Below, piece by piece: positions 24,769 to 36,266 of a stretch of 64,000 nt of DNA. Below the pieces are notes generated by a model. It saw nothing but the letters and a program-made list of their open reading frames with translations, made no database searches and had not been told where the DNA came from. The stretch spans positions 124,001-188,000 of the forward strand of contig SWDT01000016.1 in assembly GCA_009193035.1 (NCBI GenBank). The letters run 5' to 3'. Both the position numbers and the translations under genes were made by a program. This DNA is from Halicephalobus mephisto (Eukaryota > Nematoda > Chromadorea > Rhabditida > Panagrolaimidae). Every line of letters starts with the position of its first letter. Position 1 is the first letter of the stretch.

Positions 24769-26559
24769 GATTATAATCAAGGCAGAGAAGTACTACAAAA
24801 AATTAGTAGGAATCCATCAGAAGTTGAACACAATTCGACCGACATTGGTAGATAAGAGATAGTCTATTCCTTTTTATAGCACGTGTTCATACTTTTTGTA
24901 ATTAATGAAGCGAAATGCAAATGAGTTGGATTGCGAAGTTTCTTTCAGCTACTGTATTCGCTTCGTCTTTCATCAATTGACTATAACTTTATGAAGCGTA
25001 TCACTGATTACTTACGAATGAGCTCCTACACAATTAAGAACATATGGAAAATACTTTGAAAAAGTTCGTCAATTTCAGGAGTTTAGATTTCTCCAGTACA
25101 AGAATTGACAAATCAGTTTATGAGTAGTAGAAATATGTTGGTTAAGATGATTTTACTTTGAATAAAGTCCTAAACTATATTATAATTGTTTCAACTTTGC
25201 GACTGAAATTGAAAATTAGTTTCTTGATAACTGAATGATAACAATAGCGGCAGTATAATTTATCGTAAAATTAACTGAAATAAAACATTATTCATCTGCT
25301 TATCAGTTAAATTATCAAAAATCCACAATTATCTTAAAATCTTATGAAAATTATAAATTTCATAATTCATCATTTGCAATTATAACTCAAAAGTTATTTC
25401 TTCGAAATTAGGGATTTTTATAGAAATTATTTCCTCCAGTTGCAACATAAAACTGAAAAAAGCATAACAAATGCATTCAATAAAACAGGTGAAAAAAAAG
25501 AGAAATAACTTTGGAAAAAAATTCATAACACTTCTACAAAACAACCAATATTAAATTTTGACGTTTAAAATAATTTAGATAATGAAATAAATCAGGGCTG
25601 TTTTGGTTTGACTTTTGGACTTGGAATTTAAGTTATGCAGAGGACAGATGAGTTTTGTCCGACGAAAAAAAGAAGAGTTGTTCTTAGTAAAAAAAGCTTT
25701 TTCGATCAAATGAGTAGTAAAAAACTATTTTAACCAAGATACACAGTATTTCAAAAAACAAACATCTTTTCAAATCACTAATTCAATGCATATTGAATAA
25801 ATTCTAATAATTCTTCTGAGATGTATGAGGTTGTCATTTTGTTTCATATCTAAAGCAGCATAATTAGTGACTTTTACAAAAAAAATCAACTTTCAGATTC
25901 TTCCAAGCATCACAGAAGAACTTTCAGAGTTTCGGTTCTGAAAATAAAATAAGAATCAGTTTTCGTATTTTTAAAACATGGGTTTTGATTGTAAACAGAA
26001 TACTATGTTTAAATTTCTTATAAAAAATATTAAAATGCATTTAATGCACGTAAAGGTTGTTGGATTTTTGGAAATTCAGTTTTTTGGAATATTTTGTATC
26101 ATTAGAAACTCATTTTTATTGTATATTTGCCTCATTAAAGTGATTTAAGTTTTGAAATTATTTATTTCCAACTTTTTTTCACTTTTCGTAATTAAATTTT
26201 TTTCTTTCTAATTTCGAAGTTACATTTAAAAATTTGTCTTGATTGTAAGTTCATTTTGCATTTTCGTCAATATCAATTATGAGTGTTATACCTTTGATTT
26301 TTAATGGCCTAGATTATTCAATAAAACTTATTTTCATGTAAAACTCATAATAATAGAGACCAATTGCTCAAAAAATCAACATTCAAATTGAATTAAATAT
26401 CTAATGTTTTATTTAAGAATGAAATTTTTAGAAAATTGAATTTTCATTAACAGGATTAATAATAGGTTACTAAAAATGGGAAGTAGAGTTAATTTTTAAG
26501 TCGTAAGAATTTCTGTAGAAAGACGAATCAAAGTATACACAAAAATGAGTGCATTAAAA

Positions 26560-26710
26560 CGATTTTAATGTATCGAATATATTATATTTAATGTATGGTA
26601 TATTAATTAAACGCATCGATATCAACTTAATGTACCGATATATTGCACATAACGTATCCAACACATCAGAACTGTTGCAATGTATCGGTATATTATACAC
26701 CATATACCTA
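26560..26710. repeat. Degenerate repeats of AATGTATCGATATATTA type
   Basis: Variants such as AATGTATCGAATATATTA, AATGTACCGATATATTGCAC and AATGTATCGGTATATTATAC recur at about 50-60 bp spacing. The array is short and imperfect, with no coding content. Confidence 0.45.
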
Positions 26711-27596
26711 TTTTGTGTGTGTACCGCTATAGATGTAGACTTTGGAAGCTCCGAAGCAGTTTTCGACTGTGAAATCTAGTTAAGTTATACAAATATAATT
26801 AGAGAAGTTTCTGCATTTTTGGCTGCGATGTCATAATATCATAAAAAGTATGCATAATCATTGTGATAAAAATATTTTGACAGAAAATTTTACTTTCATC
26901 TAGAAAATCTCAAAATCTTTCATTGAAGATGTTAATTTCTAGTTTCCATTGGTTCCTGGAATATTCTAAAAATCCCCCACGAGATTTTAAAAGGTTTAGA
27001 AAATTTCGACGTATTATCAGTGTTGAAAGCAAAAATTCAATGCAGAGGAAGATCTCTGGAATATCATTTCCATCTTATCTAAAAACTTCAAGTTATAATT
27101 ATGTTAAATAGAACTTTATCAAAAATGAAAGAATGCAATGTTAAATATAGAATTTTGAATTAGTATAAAATTATTTTTTAAGATCTGTTGCAAAAAGTAC
27201 TATTTCGGAGTTCGAAAGAACCTTGTTCTGGAAATATCGATCAAAGTTTTACACATATTTATTACCCACTTGTTTTAAACATGAAAGAAAAGTGATTATT
27301 GCATTTCTGATAAAACTAAACCAAATAAAGCGCTCTGGAATGAAAAGGAAAAAAATGATCAGTAGATATCTTCTGTATATAGACTCACAAACCCTAAAAT
27401 TTTAATCATGTGATATTTCTTTTCGCTTTAGCCCTTGAAATAAAGAGTTAAGAACAAGGTTAAAAATTGTATAAAAAATGCAATGTTCAGAATTTGAAAT
27501 TTTGTTTCATTTTAAAATTAATTATAAAATTTGTTATTTTTTAGACTTTCATTTTTCTGTTGAAATCGCCTTCAATAATGAACAAATTACGTAATT

Positions 27597-28120
27597 ATGA
27601 GAATTCTATTCTATGTAGTTGCAATGAATTTAGGAACTTCCCCAACAATCGCCGTTAGTTCATCGACAGTTGCGACAACATCCATGGTAAAATTTACTAA
27701 TTTTTCTTCTTATTATTATTCTTATTCTTATTATTCTTATTCTTTTTTTTTCTTCTTCTTCTTCATGATTTATATAAGTCGATAGAGCTTGATAGAATCT
27801 TTGGCATTGATGACTTTCTTTACGTTGATATTCGTATTGAAGTTTTTCGAAAGATTACTAACAAAGACATTCTCAAAGTTACGGTAGAAGCTGATTCTTG
27901 TAAAATCGTGAGGGAAATTACGAGTTTTTCATTGTTGTTTAAAAAATATCTATTTGAACTTAAGAAGAATGAATTATCAAAATTCACACATTTTTTTGCT
28001 AAGCTGTTGCAGTACCGAAAAATCAATTTTTTAGAATGTTATACAAAATCAAATGACCGTCATATTCGTTTCCTATTTGTCCTACAAAGATGTTTTAAAT
28101 TTTTAAATTATTTTTTTTAG
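27597..28120 (+). pseudogene. Unrecognised gene or gene remnant
   Basis: A two-exon model, 27597-27686 and 27779-28120, joins in phase 0 across a GTAAAA donor and an ATATAAG acceptor preceded by a long pyrimidine tract, and would encode 143 residues. The stretch after the junction (IELDRIFGIDDFLYVDIRIE, then KVTVEADSCK) has a balanced, protein-like composition that stands out in this AT-rich gap. The C-terminal half is Phe/Lys-rich and looks less constrained. No family was recognised. It may be a decayed fragment of a larger nematode-specific gene. Confidence 0.25.
27701..27765 (+). repeat. TTA/TTC pyrimidine microsatellite
   Basis: An irregular run of CTTATT, TTCTTA and TTC units with a T-run. 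Its position directly before an AG could make it an intron polypyrimidine tract. Confidence 0.7.
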
Positions 28121-28828
28121 TTTTTTTTTTACTTTTCCGCGTTTAAATTACAAATTTACTTTTTTTCTATTTTCAAAGTTATATTTTAAAAACCTAAAAT
28201 AATTTCAACAAATTCTAGGTTTCCGACTGATGATAAAAATTATCTCGAAGACAGAATTACAAACTTGCTGTTAAAATTTAATATTTTCGTTAGTAGTTCC
28301 GATAAATGTTTATTTCTGTTTCTAATAATTTTGATTGACTTAATAAAAAGTTATTACCATGTACAAATTGTCATAATGAGAATCGGCTTTCAAAAAAGGA
28401 ACAACTTCAAATTCAATTTCAGTAATATTTGATTTTAGACTATGACATTTTTAGACAATTTAATTTCGCCGAATAAAACCATATGGTGGTCTTGAGGAAT
28501 CAAATTGAGTCAGTTTCTTATTAGTGAAGTACTAGTATAGGTATAAATAATGAGTATCTGCGGGGATTTTCTCGCTATGAAATTCTTGAAAAGTAAACCA
28601 TATAACTAAGGAGATATCTACTTTTTTACTTTCGAGATTTCAAAAATCTAAAAAAGTACAGAAAATATACAAAACTCCTTTGAATTGATTTGCATCATAT
28701 CCAGAGAATTCTAGAATACAGTCGTGTAAGAGAAGTTCTCGGAACTTTATTCAAACATCAAAGCATAAAAAATTAATAAAAGTATATAATTTCCATATTG
28801 CACTCGATTATTCTGCTTTAAAAAATTA

Positions 28829-30145
28829 TTACTTGATTGGTGAAATAGTTTTAGATACTGTAACTCTAGTAGAGCTTTGGATTGTTGAATTTTGTATAAT
28901 GAAAACTTGTTGTGTTCCTACAGCATTGGTGAAGATTGTCCTTGCTTGCCTGCACAATGCGAGAACTATGTACGGTCTCGTCAAGGATTTAAAATCAATT
29001 AGCCAAGGAGCCATCAGATACAGAGTATCAAAAATCGGGTTATACAAGTCCTTTCGAAGCACAAATGTGTAAGCCCAAACTTGGTGAATAGTCCAAACTA
29101 TTTCGAACAAAAAATCCCACAAAGTGATGAAGAGGAGACTAGTCTGGGTTCGAGACACTTTCTTCGTTTTTGCGGATATCTTTTTCTGTAGTAGATATAG
29201 AGAAGCCATGTTGAGCACCAGTGAAGCCATGGCCGTGATGAACGCTTGAATAGCGCCATTGAAGGAACTGCTGACTTTGTAGAGGGTGAAGGAAACATCC
29301 AGGACGAAGCTGTCGTTGGAGTCTGTATAAAAGGGGAAAATACGAGGAGTACCCAAGAGAATATGGTAGGAGCCAGGAAGCCCGAGGAGAAAGCATATTA
29401 TGAGGGCCGGGATCAGAAATCGGGACCAGTACTGAAAAGAAAATTTCCATAAAAAATATAATAACACTTGGTTTTGAATGGAATATTGGTAGGTTAGGAA
29501 GCAGCTACAAGGTCTAATATCTTTAAAATTTTTAATTGTTGGTTTTAAGCAAAAATGTGTTCGTCAAACAATTGCTTCAAGAGTTTAAAATCAGTTCAAA
29601 TAAGTCTATTCATAGACAAAGGTTTTTTTCTAAGAAACTCATTTCGAGATTTAAAGAACGTTCGGAAATTTGTAATTTAATTGTTTTTTGTTTTTAATTG
29701 TAAAATTTTTCTTAGAAAGTAATCCACTTCAATTCATCATCCTTGACCAAACTTTATTTTTGATTCACAATTAATAACTTACATAATCATGCTTCTGTGG
29801 AAATATCACTGCTGTTAACCGATTTGCTGCATTAATTACTAACAAATATTCCCTCGTATAACTCAAATAATAAGTAGAGAAAAGAAATACATTTACCCAA
29901 TATCCTGGTACTGCATGCCAGTATATGTTGGCAAAGAAGATACACAATGGCATCTTGAAACCAGGGAAGGAGATCAGGTACGACAAAATGTCCACGACCC
30001 CTAGGGCCGTACTGATCTTGAAGAATGCTCCTCGGAAGAGGTTCTTCATTGATGGTAGATGGAACTGCATTATAACCACTAGATAAAGCAGCAGTGACGG
30101 AATACCGTAAATAAGTATCAGAATAAAACACCAGCCAGGTAACAT
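28829..30145 (-). CDS. Seven-transmembrane chemoreceptor, Srv/Srg type (copy 3)
   Basis: Two exons, 29783-30145 and 28829-29431, encode 321 residues with the same architecture as copy 2. Membrane segments lie near residues 5-27, 40-62, 85-108, 125-148, 170-195, 210-238 and 252-280. TM3 ends INAANRLTAVIFPQKHDY and TM7 ends SLTRPYIVLALCRQAR. The donor is a clean GTAAGT. Identity with copy 2 is near complete in the first 249 coding bases, and complete over 123 bp at 29132-29254 against 23430-23552, but much lower between these tracts. The TA-flanked inverted-repeat element begins 65 bp upstream of the ATG and may interrupt the ancestral promoter. Confidence 0.87.
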
Positions 30146-30208
30146 TTTCAATTTAATGATTGTAGACGCAAATTTCCTAGGTTAAAAAGAACAGGTGGAA
30201 AATCAAAT

Positions 30209-30865
30209 TACAAGGTATACCGAAAAAATACGTCCGGGGCTATGACTTTTTACTAGAAGAGCTAGAGTTAATTATTTGTGACTAGTTGAGATATCTTATG
30301 ACCCACTTTTGAAGACTGAAATTCCTCTATAGAAACTTAGGGTACGGTAGTTATAGCGATTTTGAGAAAATTCGTCATACAAAAATTTTCAAGATTTCTG
30401 CCACGACTCCTTGGAGAGGTGGTTTAGAACGAAGTTCTTGTTATTTTCAGAAATCATTCGATGAAACTTATGTAGATGAGAAACGGATTTTTAATATTTC
30501 TTCTGATGGCTTCAGGAGAAAGCGCCAAATTTAGTTTCGTCTTCATCTTTTGATTTTGTCTGCTTCCAACTTTCTTTACAAGCCATTTTGAATCTTCAAA
30601 CTATCAGGTGATAAATCTCAAAGTAGCTTCTGAAGAAAGTTGTAAGCAAACAAAATCAAAAAAATGAAGACTTCTTTGGAACCAAATTTTGACGCTTTCT
30701 CCTGAAGCTATCAGAAGAGATCCAGAAATCCCGTTTGACGAACTTTATCAAAATCACTACAACTACTGTATCTTAAGATACCTCAACTAGTCACAAATAA
30801 TTAACCTTCTAGCTCTTCTAGTAAAAAAGTCAAAGCCCCGGACATATTTTTCGGTACACCTTGTA
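30209..30865. mobile_element. Non-autonomous inverted-repeat DNA transposon (MITE-like)
   Basis: Element body 30211-30863 is flanked by TA on both sides (30209-30210 and 30864-30865), the target duplication of Tc1/mariner-type elements. The ends are CAAGGTATACCG and CGGTACACCTTG, and the inverted similarity extends deep into the element, so nearly the whole 653 bp can fold back. Shared internal motifs include GACTAGTTGAG, TCAGGAGAAAGCG and CTATCAGGTGAT. No transposase frame is present. It occupies most of the space between chemoreceptor copy 3 and the Headcase gene. Confidence 0.85.
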
Positions 30866-30955
30866 TTATCAAAAATTCATTTACAAAGAAGTGAAATTAC
30901 GACGCCTCTAAACTTAAAATATCCAGTAGAGATTGCAAATGTTTCTTTCTAGCAT

Positions 30956-32592
30956 CTACCATCCAGGACTATAGCCATCATCTGATGGTTTCTGATTGTC
31001 AAGTTCGTTGCGAAGACTGCAGAAGTTAAAGCGAATATCACTGTCATCGTCCGATCCACTCCATCCTCTTCCAATAACTCCATATGTACTTCTTCCGTGG
31101 AATCGATCATATTCTCCTTGGGTGTGACTAAAAGCAAAGGGATCATCACTGCGACGATAGCGATCGTCATCTCGGAGGCAGAGATCATCAGAATGGCGAT
31201 TCCAACAATGGTTTCCATAATCACGGCTGTTATCATTAGAATATTTGTGTCGATCATGGCCATCAACAGAGCGACGGTCAGGACGGTAATCATCATCAAA
31301 ATCAGGAATTGACCCACTGTGACGATAGCCAGAATCCTGACCGAAGCTGCGAGGGAAATCCCAGGTTTCTTCACGACCGAAATTGTGAGAAAAACCCCAG
31401 TCATCGGCTTCATCATAGCGGTAACGGTTTCCGAGTTCAACAGGTCTTTCGCATTCGTAGAAGTCACTCTCGACATCCCATTCCCATTCATTGTTATTCG
31501 AAGACACGTCATTCATGGCCGAAGCTCGAATAATATTGGCATTCAGGAGTTCTGGTAGTCCGGCAGCGGTTGTCTTCGGGTAGCTGTGAGAAACTAAGGT
31601 AGCAGTACGTTTGGAACGCAGATTCTGAGTGAAAGAAGACTTGGGGGCTGTTGCATTCTGGGCAACGGAAGGAACGATCGTAGTTAGTGGCTTTACACTA
31701 GCCTTAGCTACAGTACTAAAGCTTACTCCACGTCGACGACTTGGCCCAGCAACTTGCCAACTATCTCCTGACAATGGAGGGAACTCTGTAACGCTCGAGA
31801 CATTGGGCTTGCCTTGTCTATTTCCTGTTTCATTAGCAATAGGAGCGTAACCGATTGGATACTTCAGAACGGTGGGTTGATTTGATTCAAAATTAAGAGA
31901 ACTAGCTGGGAAGTTCTCGTTGGTATCGATGCACTCCGACTGAAAACCAAGTTTAGCAAACTTAGGTAGATAAAAACTTACAACAGAGCGAGTTCCGAGG
32001 GCAGGAAGAGTACGCTTCTTGGTGGTTCTACGCTTCTTCTCTTCTCCCGCATGTAACTGCTTCTGGGATTTGTCCCAAGCATCCTCGTCGCGAACAACGA
32101 CACCATTGCCGCATTTGCATCGCATGTGTCTAAAAGCAGATCATTATACCCGAGATCAAAAGCAAGCACCACTTTTCGATCAAAGACATGCCCTTCTTAT
32201 CCCAAAGGTTATTGCGCATCTGCTGTGTTGTCCATCTTGATGTTCTGTGTGCTGCAAGTAATTTCGTCCAATCAGGAAATAAAAAGTGACTTACGTAAGT
32301 GCTGGAGAATGGTCATCATTTTCTCCTCTAATGTACGGAAACAGTCCATGTGGATCGGCTTGGACTGGAGTTGGCATTGATTATGTGAACATTTCATCTT
32401 CACCGCGGTGTCAGGCCCTTCTACAACAGGCTTACCAGGGTGTTTGCAATCAACAAGTGGAACAGCACAGATGATTCTCCCTCGTTCGTCAACCAGGGCA
32501 TTCTTGTTGTCGTTAGTTCGAATAGTGACTTCTTTGGCTGATTCACTGTTGCAGCGACGATTAGGATGCTTCAGTTTGGTTTTTTCCTTCAT
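30956..32592 (-). CDS. Headcase (HECA) family protein
   Basis: Four exons, 32295-32592, 32173-32251, 31982-32129 and 30956-31939, encode 502 residues; the introns are 43, 43 and 42 bp. Headcase proteins are cytoplasmic regulators of proliferation and imaginal or neuronal development in flies and are conserved in vertebrates. The N-terminal HECA domain is recognisable: a Cys/His-rich part (ICAVPLVDCKHPGKP, CSHNQC, HMDCF), then NNLWDKKGMSLIEK and CKCGNG, which parallel the NLWTKKGYDL...CRCGHG block of known members. The short exon 2 is supported because only its inclusion keeps this block in frame. The C-terminal 300 residues are disordered and rich in Asp, Arg and Ser, with DDRYRRSDD-like repeats. 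No nuclear localisation or membrane segment is evident. The ATG at 32590-32592 precedes the domain directly. Confidence 0.8.
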
Positions 32593-33804
32593 TGTTCACG
32601 TTTAAGCGCAAGGACAATGCTGAAATGTGTAGATCAAAAATATCAAACCATCAACATGACAAGCACGAAGATTTCAAACATAAGATTAGTACTGCTTGAG
32701 ATCGTAAACACTACAAACATGCTTACCAGAGCAGACGAATTAAAATTCGCATGCGGATTTCGGAAAATAAATGAAATATGAATGAACGACAGTGAATGAA
32801 AACGAAATTGCGAAATACATCAACACGCGCCCTTGTTAAATTTCAAAAAGTCGCGCCAATAATAGGAATCGTTTCGAGACCCAAAGTATATAAACCGTTT
32901 TTCCATTTAAAGCCAAAGAAATACAAATCGTTGTTCACTTCTATTGGACCATCTTTCCTCGGTTGTCACTCATTTGACCATTTTGACTTTTTTGAAATCA
33001 AAAGGTTGCGCAAAGAAACACCACAAACAGCTTCTTTGTCCCTGATGCGATTTATCTGGCATTTTCGAAAAAACTGTATCTCACGCAACGGCTCAATTGA
33101 TTACGAAGACGATGATGCTTGTTTTCTCCGGCAAATGGCAGAAAAAATAATCTGCGAAAACGATCTAAAACTGTACAGTTTGAATATTCGGATATATTTC
33201 CTAATCATTGCCAGTTTTTCTGTTAAAAAAACTTGATAAACAGTCAATATATCAAATACAAGGAAGTTGGAAAGAACTGATTTGAATTACAATACAGCTA
33301 TTTCGGCCAGTTTATTTCTTTTCGACTGGCCAGACAAGGTGATTTTGAAATCAAGCTTTCCAAATTCCCTTATTGATCCAAGACAACTTTTTTTAATTTT
33401 TAAGAAATCTTTCCATTTCTTTCAATTTTCGCTTACAAAATTCAATTAATTCTTGAAATCTTCCAAAACTTTGAAAATTTCTGAAAACTTTCAAAACCAA
33501 CATTTAAAAAATTCCCGTCATATTTTCGTTAATTTTTCCAATTTTCACTTTAGTAATGTCCAATTTAAAAACACCATTATCCATAATTTATTTCCACAAG
33601 CAAGTGACTAGTCGCCATCATTACATACAAAAATGATAATTTTAATTCTTTAAAATTACAAAATTAAGAATTAGGGAATGCAGTTTTAATAAAATACTGC
33701 TTTGGCCACTTGAGACATTTACCCATAAAACTTATTTTTCTCGAGTTTTAAAAACTGAAAGTTTCCGGGAACATATCTGAATTCAAAAAACCAAGTGAAT
33801 GATG
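32593..33804. other. Interval between the Headcase and kpc-1 genes
   Basis: Contains the Headcase promoter region and the kpc-1 3' UTR. A 146-codon open frame on the plus strand (32796-33236) has no recognisable domain and no splice context; I treat it as doubtful. The part next to kpc-1 (about 33400-33804) is AT-rich. From memory, the C. elegans kpc-1 3' UTR is reported to control dendritic mRNA localisation, so this stretch could be functional. Confidence 0.45.
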
Positions 33805-36266
33805 CTATCTGAAGACCAAGTAAAGTAGTAATATCATCAAATTCACTGAGATAAACGATGCTGAGTCCGTTTCGCGAAGGGCATCTATCGACCTTTCCGT
33901 GAGGAGATACGATTCCTTTTCGTAACCGTGATCCCCGACGTACGCCGTTGTTCCGTGTAGTACCAGTTCCCATTTCGTCAATTCCGCATCTAAAAAACTC
34001 TCTCATATATACTTCCTCCTTCAATTATCTCACCATCCCAGCCATCATTATCAATTTCCAATTGCCACAGGCCTTGAGCGGGTTCCCCCCAATTATGAGT
34101 TGTCATAAATGCCCAATCTGTAAATCCACTTCGTGCATTGTCTCTAGATCTCTTTGCAAGCAACGTAGATCTAGTACCTGTAAAAATAACCATTATCTAT
34201 ATATCAAATTCCTTTAACAACTTACCCTTAGGCGAAATGAGGAAAATCTCGATATCACCTCTCTTTGGAGCTCTCAAAGTCACTATTGCTTGAACGTGTT
34301 CCAACCAGTTGACCTGTCTTTTCGGTTCAGAAGCACAACCATCAGAAAACAGTTGCAAATGCAATCTGCTTCCATGAGGAACAATTTTATAAGACTTCGG
34401 ATAGCTCGTAATGCACTTGTTTGCCGGAGGTACCGACTTCCATTTCGTAGCCAATCTCACCATGGCCCCAGCATCGAGTAAACCGTACCCGAATGAATGA
34501 CTGACATTTCTTCCAACTCCATTAGTTTTCCAGTCTCCTGCTTTAAGATGTACTGGCTTAGAAGTCCTCACAACAATATGTTGGAGATCCCTCCAAGACA
34601 AATTAGGATTAGCTTCCAACGTCAACGCAGCGATTCCAGCAGCCAAAGGAGCGCTTGCAGAAGTTCCTGTATGAGTTTTTGTACAGGAATGATGGAGATC
34701 CGTAGTTACAATCATCTTCTCTCCGGAGGCTCCAGAAGAGTAAGCCGTAGCCAAAGTGGAACTACATGCTTCAGAATACCAGGGAATATTCCCCTTTTCC
34801 GTTGCCGATGAAATTGACAAAGTGTAGATGGAGTTAGTGTAGCCATCGCAATTACAGGAATCAGCATCTTTACCGCCATTGCCTGAAGCCCAAATGAAGA
34901 TGGATCCTTTGCCATCTCTTCCCTGAAATTGTATCCATTAATTTCAAAACCTAAACAGGAACTATGTGCAATTGCTAGAACTACTAAAGTAGGAATAGAA
35001 AGAGGTTTTTGTCAAATCTAAAACGGTAAGGAAAATCACATATCGCCGAATCCGAGGTGATTCTTCCTATAACGATCCTTCGGACGATACATGTGTTTCC
35101 TTATTTTCACCATTTTTCCAATATTTTCTGTGAAAAACTTACATAAGTGATTCCTCTCTCAAATGCATGTTTTGTCAACGTTGCTGGTCCATCTACAGTT
35201 CTTCCATCGTCGTCAGGACCCCAACTAGCTGAGTAAATGTCAATATGCCTGTAATTGTGGCTCAAACTAGCAGCTTCCACTGCATCAGTCACATCTCCGT
35301 CCAGCATTCTGATTCCTCCAATTTTGGAATTATAAGCAATCCCAACTACACACATGGAGTTATTCATGACACTGGCGACTTCTCCGGCACATCTGGTTCC
35401 ATGTCTATTCTCATCAGAGTAGTCATACCTCGGGGACGGATCGTCGTCTCTGTCGTTAACGTCGAAAGAAGCTTTCGGGTCATAATTTGGGGAAATGTCT
35501 GGATGAGTATGTTCTAATCCATCATCGAGGATAGTGACTACTATTCCTTTTCCAGTGTAGCCCAATTGCCAGGCTTCTTTCACATTGTGGTCCATTTCGC
35601 CTTCAAATTGTTCTGACCTATGCTAAAAATAATAATTCGTATACAAAATACTACTCTAGACAACAAAACTCACCAAATACCACATGTCGGCCCAGAGAGG
35701 ATCATTAGGAGGAGTGAACGGCTTCAATCGCATAGGCTTCCCTTCGTTGTCGTAGTCTTCATCGATCATATTGTTGATCATGTCGAAATGCCTTGAATTC
35801 CACCTAGCTTCCTTTTTGACTCTCCTGAAGTCTCGTTTCACTCTCCTCTTGACCACCTGTTGCTCCATTTTCAATACATGTCCATCTGAAGAAAGAATCC
35901 TATCTAGCGACCTTCTTGCTTTACGTGGAGATTTTGTACGAATATTATTGCGGACGAATAGAAAGTAATTATCCCCAGGAATTATCTGAAAACACCGGAA
36001 TTCATATATGAAAGAAGAAAATTGAGGGCTGAAGAAGCCGCTAAACCCACCCTGCCCTTGTTGATAAACCCGTATTTGGCAGCGAGTAAATCAGCTTCCC
36101 TGTCATCGTTGCTGTCAATTTTAACTGACCATTCGTTTTTGTAGTATTTCCGATATGATGGAGACGAGTTCTCTTCAAATTCTTGTGCTATCGTTGTGTT
36201 CAACCCGACTAAACAAAGAAGCAATAAAAATAATAATTTTCCATTTAGATATCCTTTTAAATTCAT
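33805..36266 (-). CDS. kpc-1: Furin-like proprotein convertase
   Basis: Six coding exons: 36051-36266, 35674-35985, 35143-35622, 34226-34922, 34034-34177 and 33805-33989. They encode 677 residues. Kexin/furin enzymes cleave secretory precursors after paired basic residues; C. elegans KPC-1 is needed for dendrite branching and self-avoidance. A signal peptide covers residues 1-27 and the prodomain ends at RRVKR near residue 123. The subtilisin triad is Asp about 209 ([12 protein letters not shown]), His about 250 (RHGTRCAGE) and Ser about 424 ([11 protein letters not shown]), with the oxyanion Asn about 351 (WASGNGG). The P domain follows ([28 protein letters not shown]). There is no Cys-rich domain. 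The chain ends in a short hydrophobic tail, [15 protein letters not shown], which could be a membrane or lipid-anchor signal. The size and missing Cys-rich region fit KPC-1 rather than BLI-4, EGL-3 or AEX-5. Confidence 0.88.

Larger units (their letters stand above)
24386..28828. other. Intergenic region between duplicated receptors
   Basis: A 4.4-kb AT-rich stretch. It contains the presumed promoter of copy 2, a possible 42-codon ORF (24640-24768, minus), a diverged duplicate of non-coding sequence from upstream of copy 1 (25440-26400), degenerate AATGTATCGATATATTA repeats (26560-26710), a pyrimidine microsatellite (27701-27765) and a possible gene remnant (27597-28120). Nothing else is recognised. 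Confidence 0.5.

Noticed and set aside
30949..31512. Long secondary frames over the Headcase last exon
   Set aside because: They are alternative-frame readings of the Asp/Arg/Ser-rich coding exon, whose biased codons keep other frames open.
32796..33236. 146-codon plus-strand open frame upstream of the Headcase gene
   Set aside because: No recognisable domain, no splice context, and it overlaps the likely divergent promoter. Length alone is not convincing, although it is the longest unexplained frame in the window.
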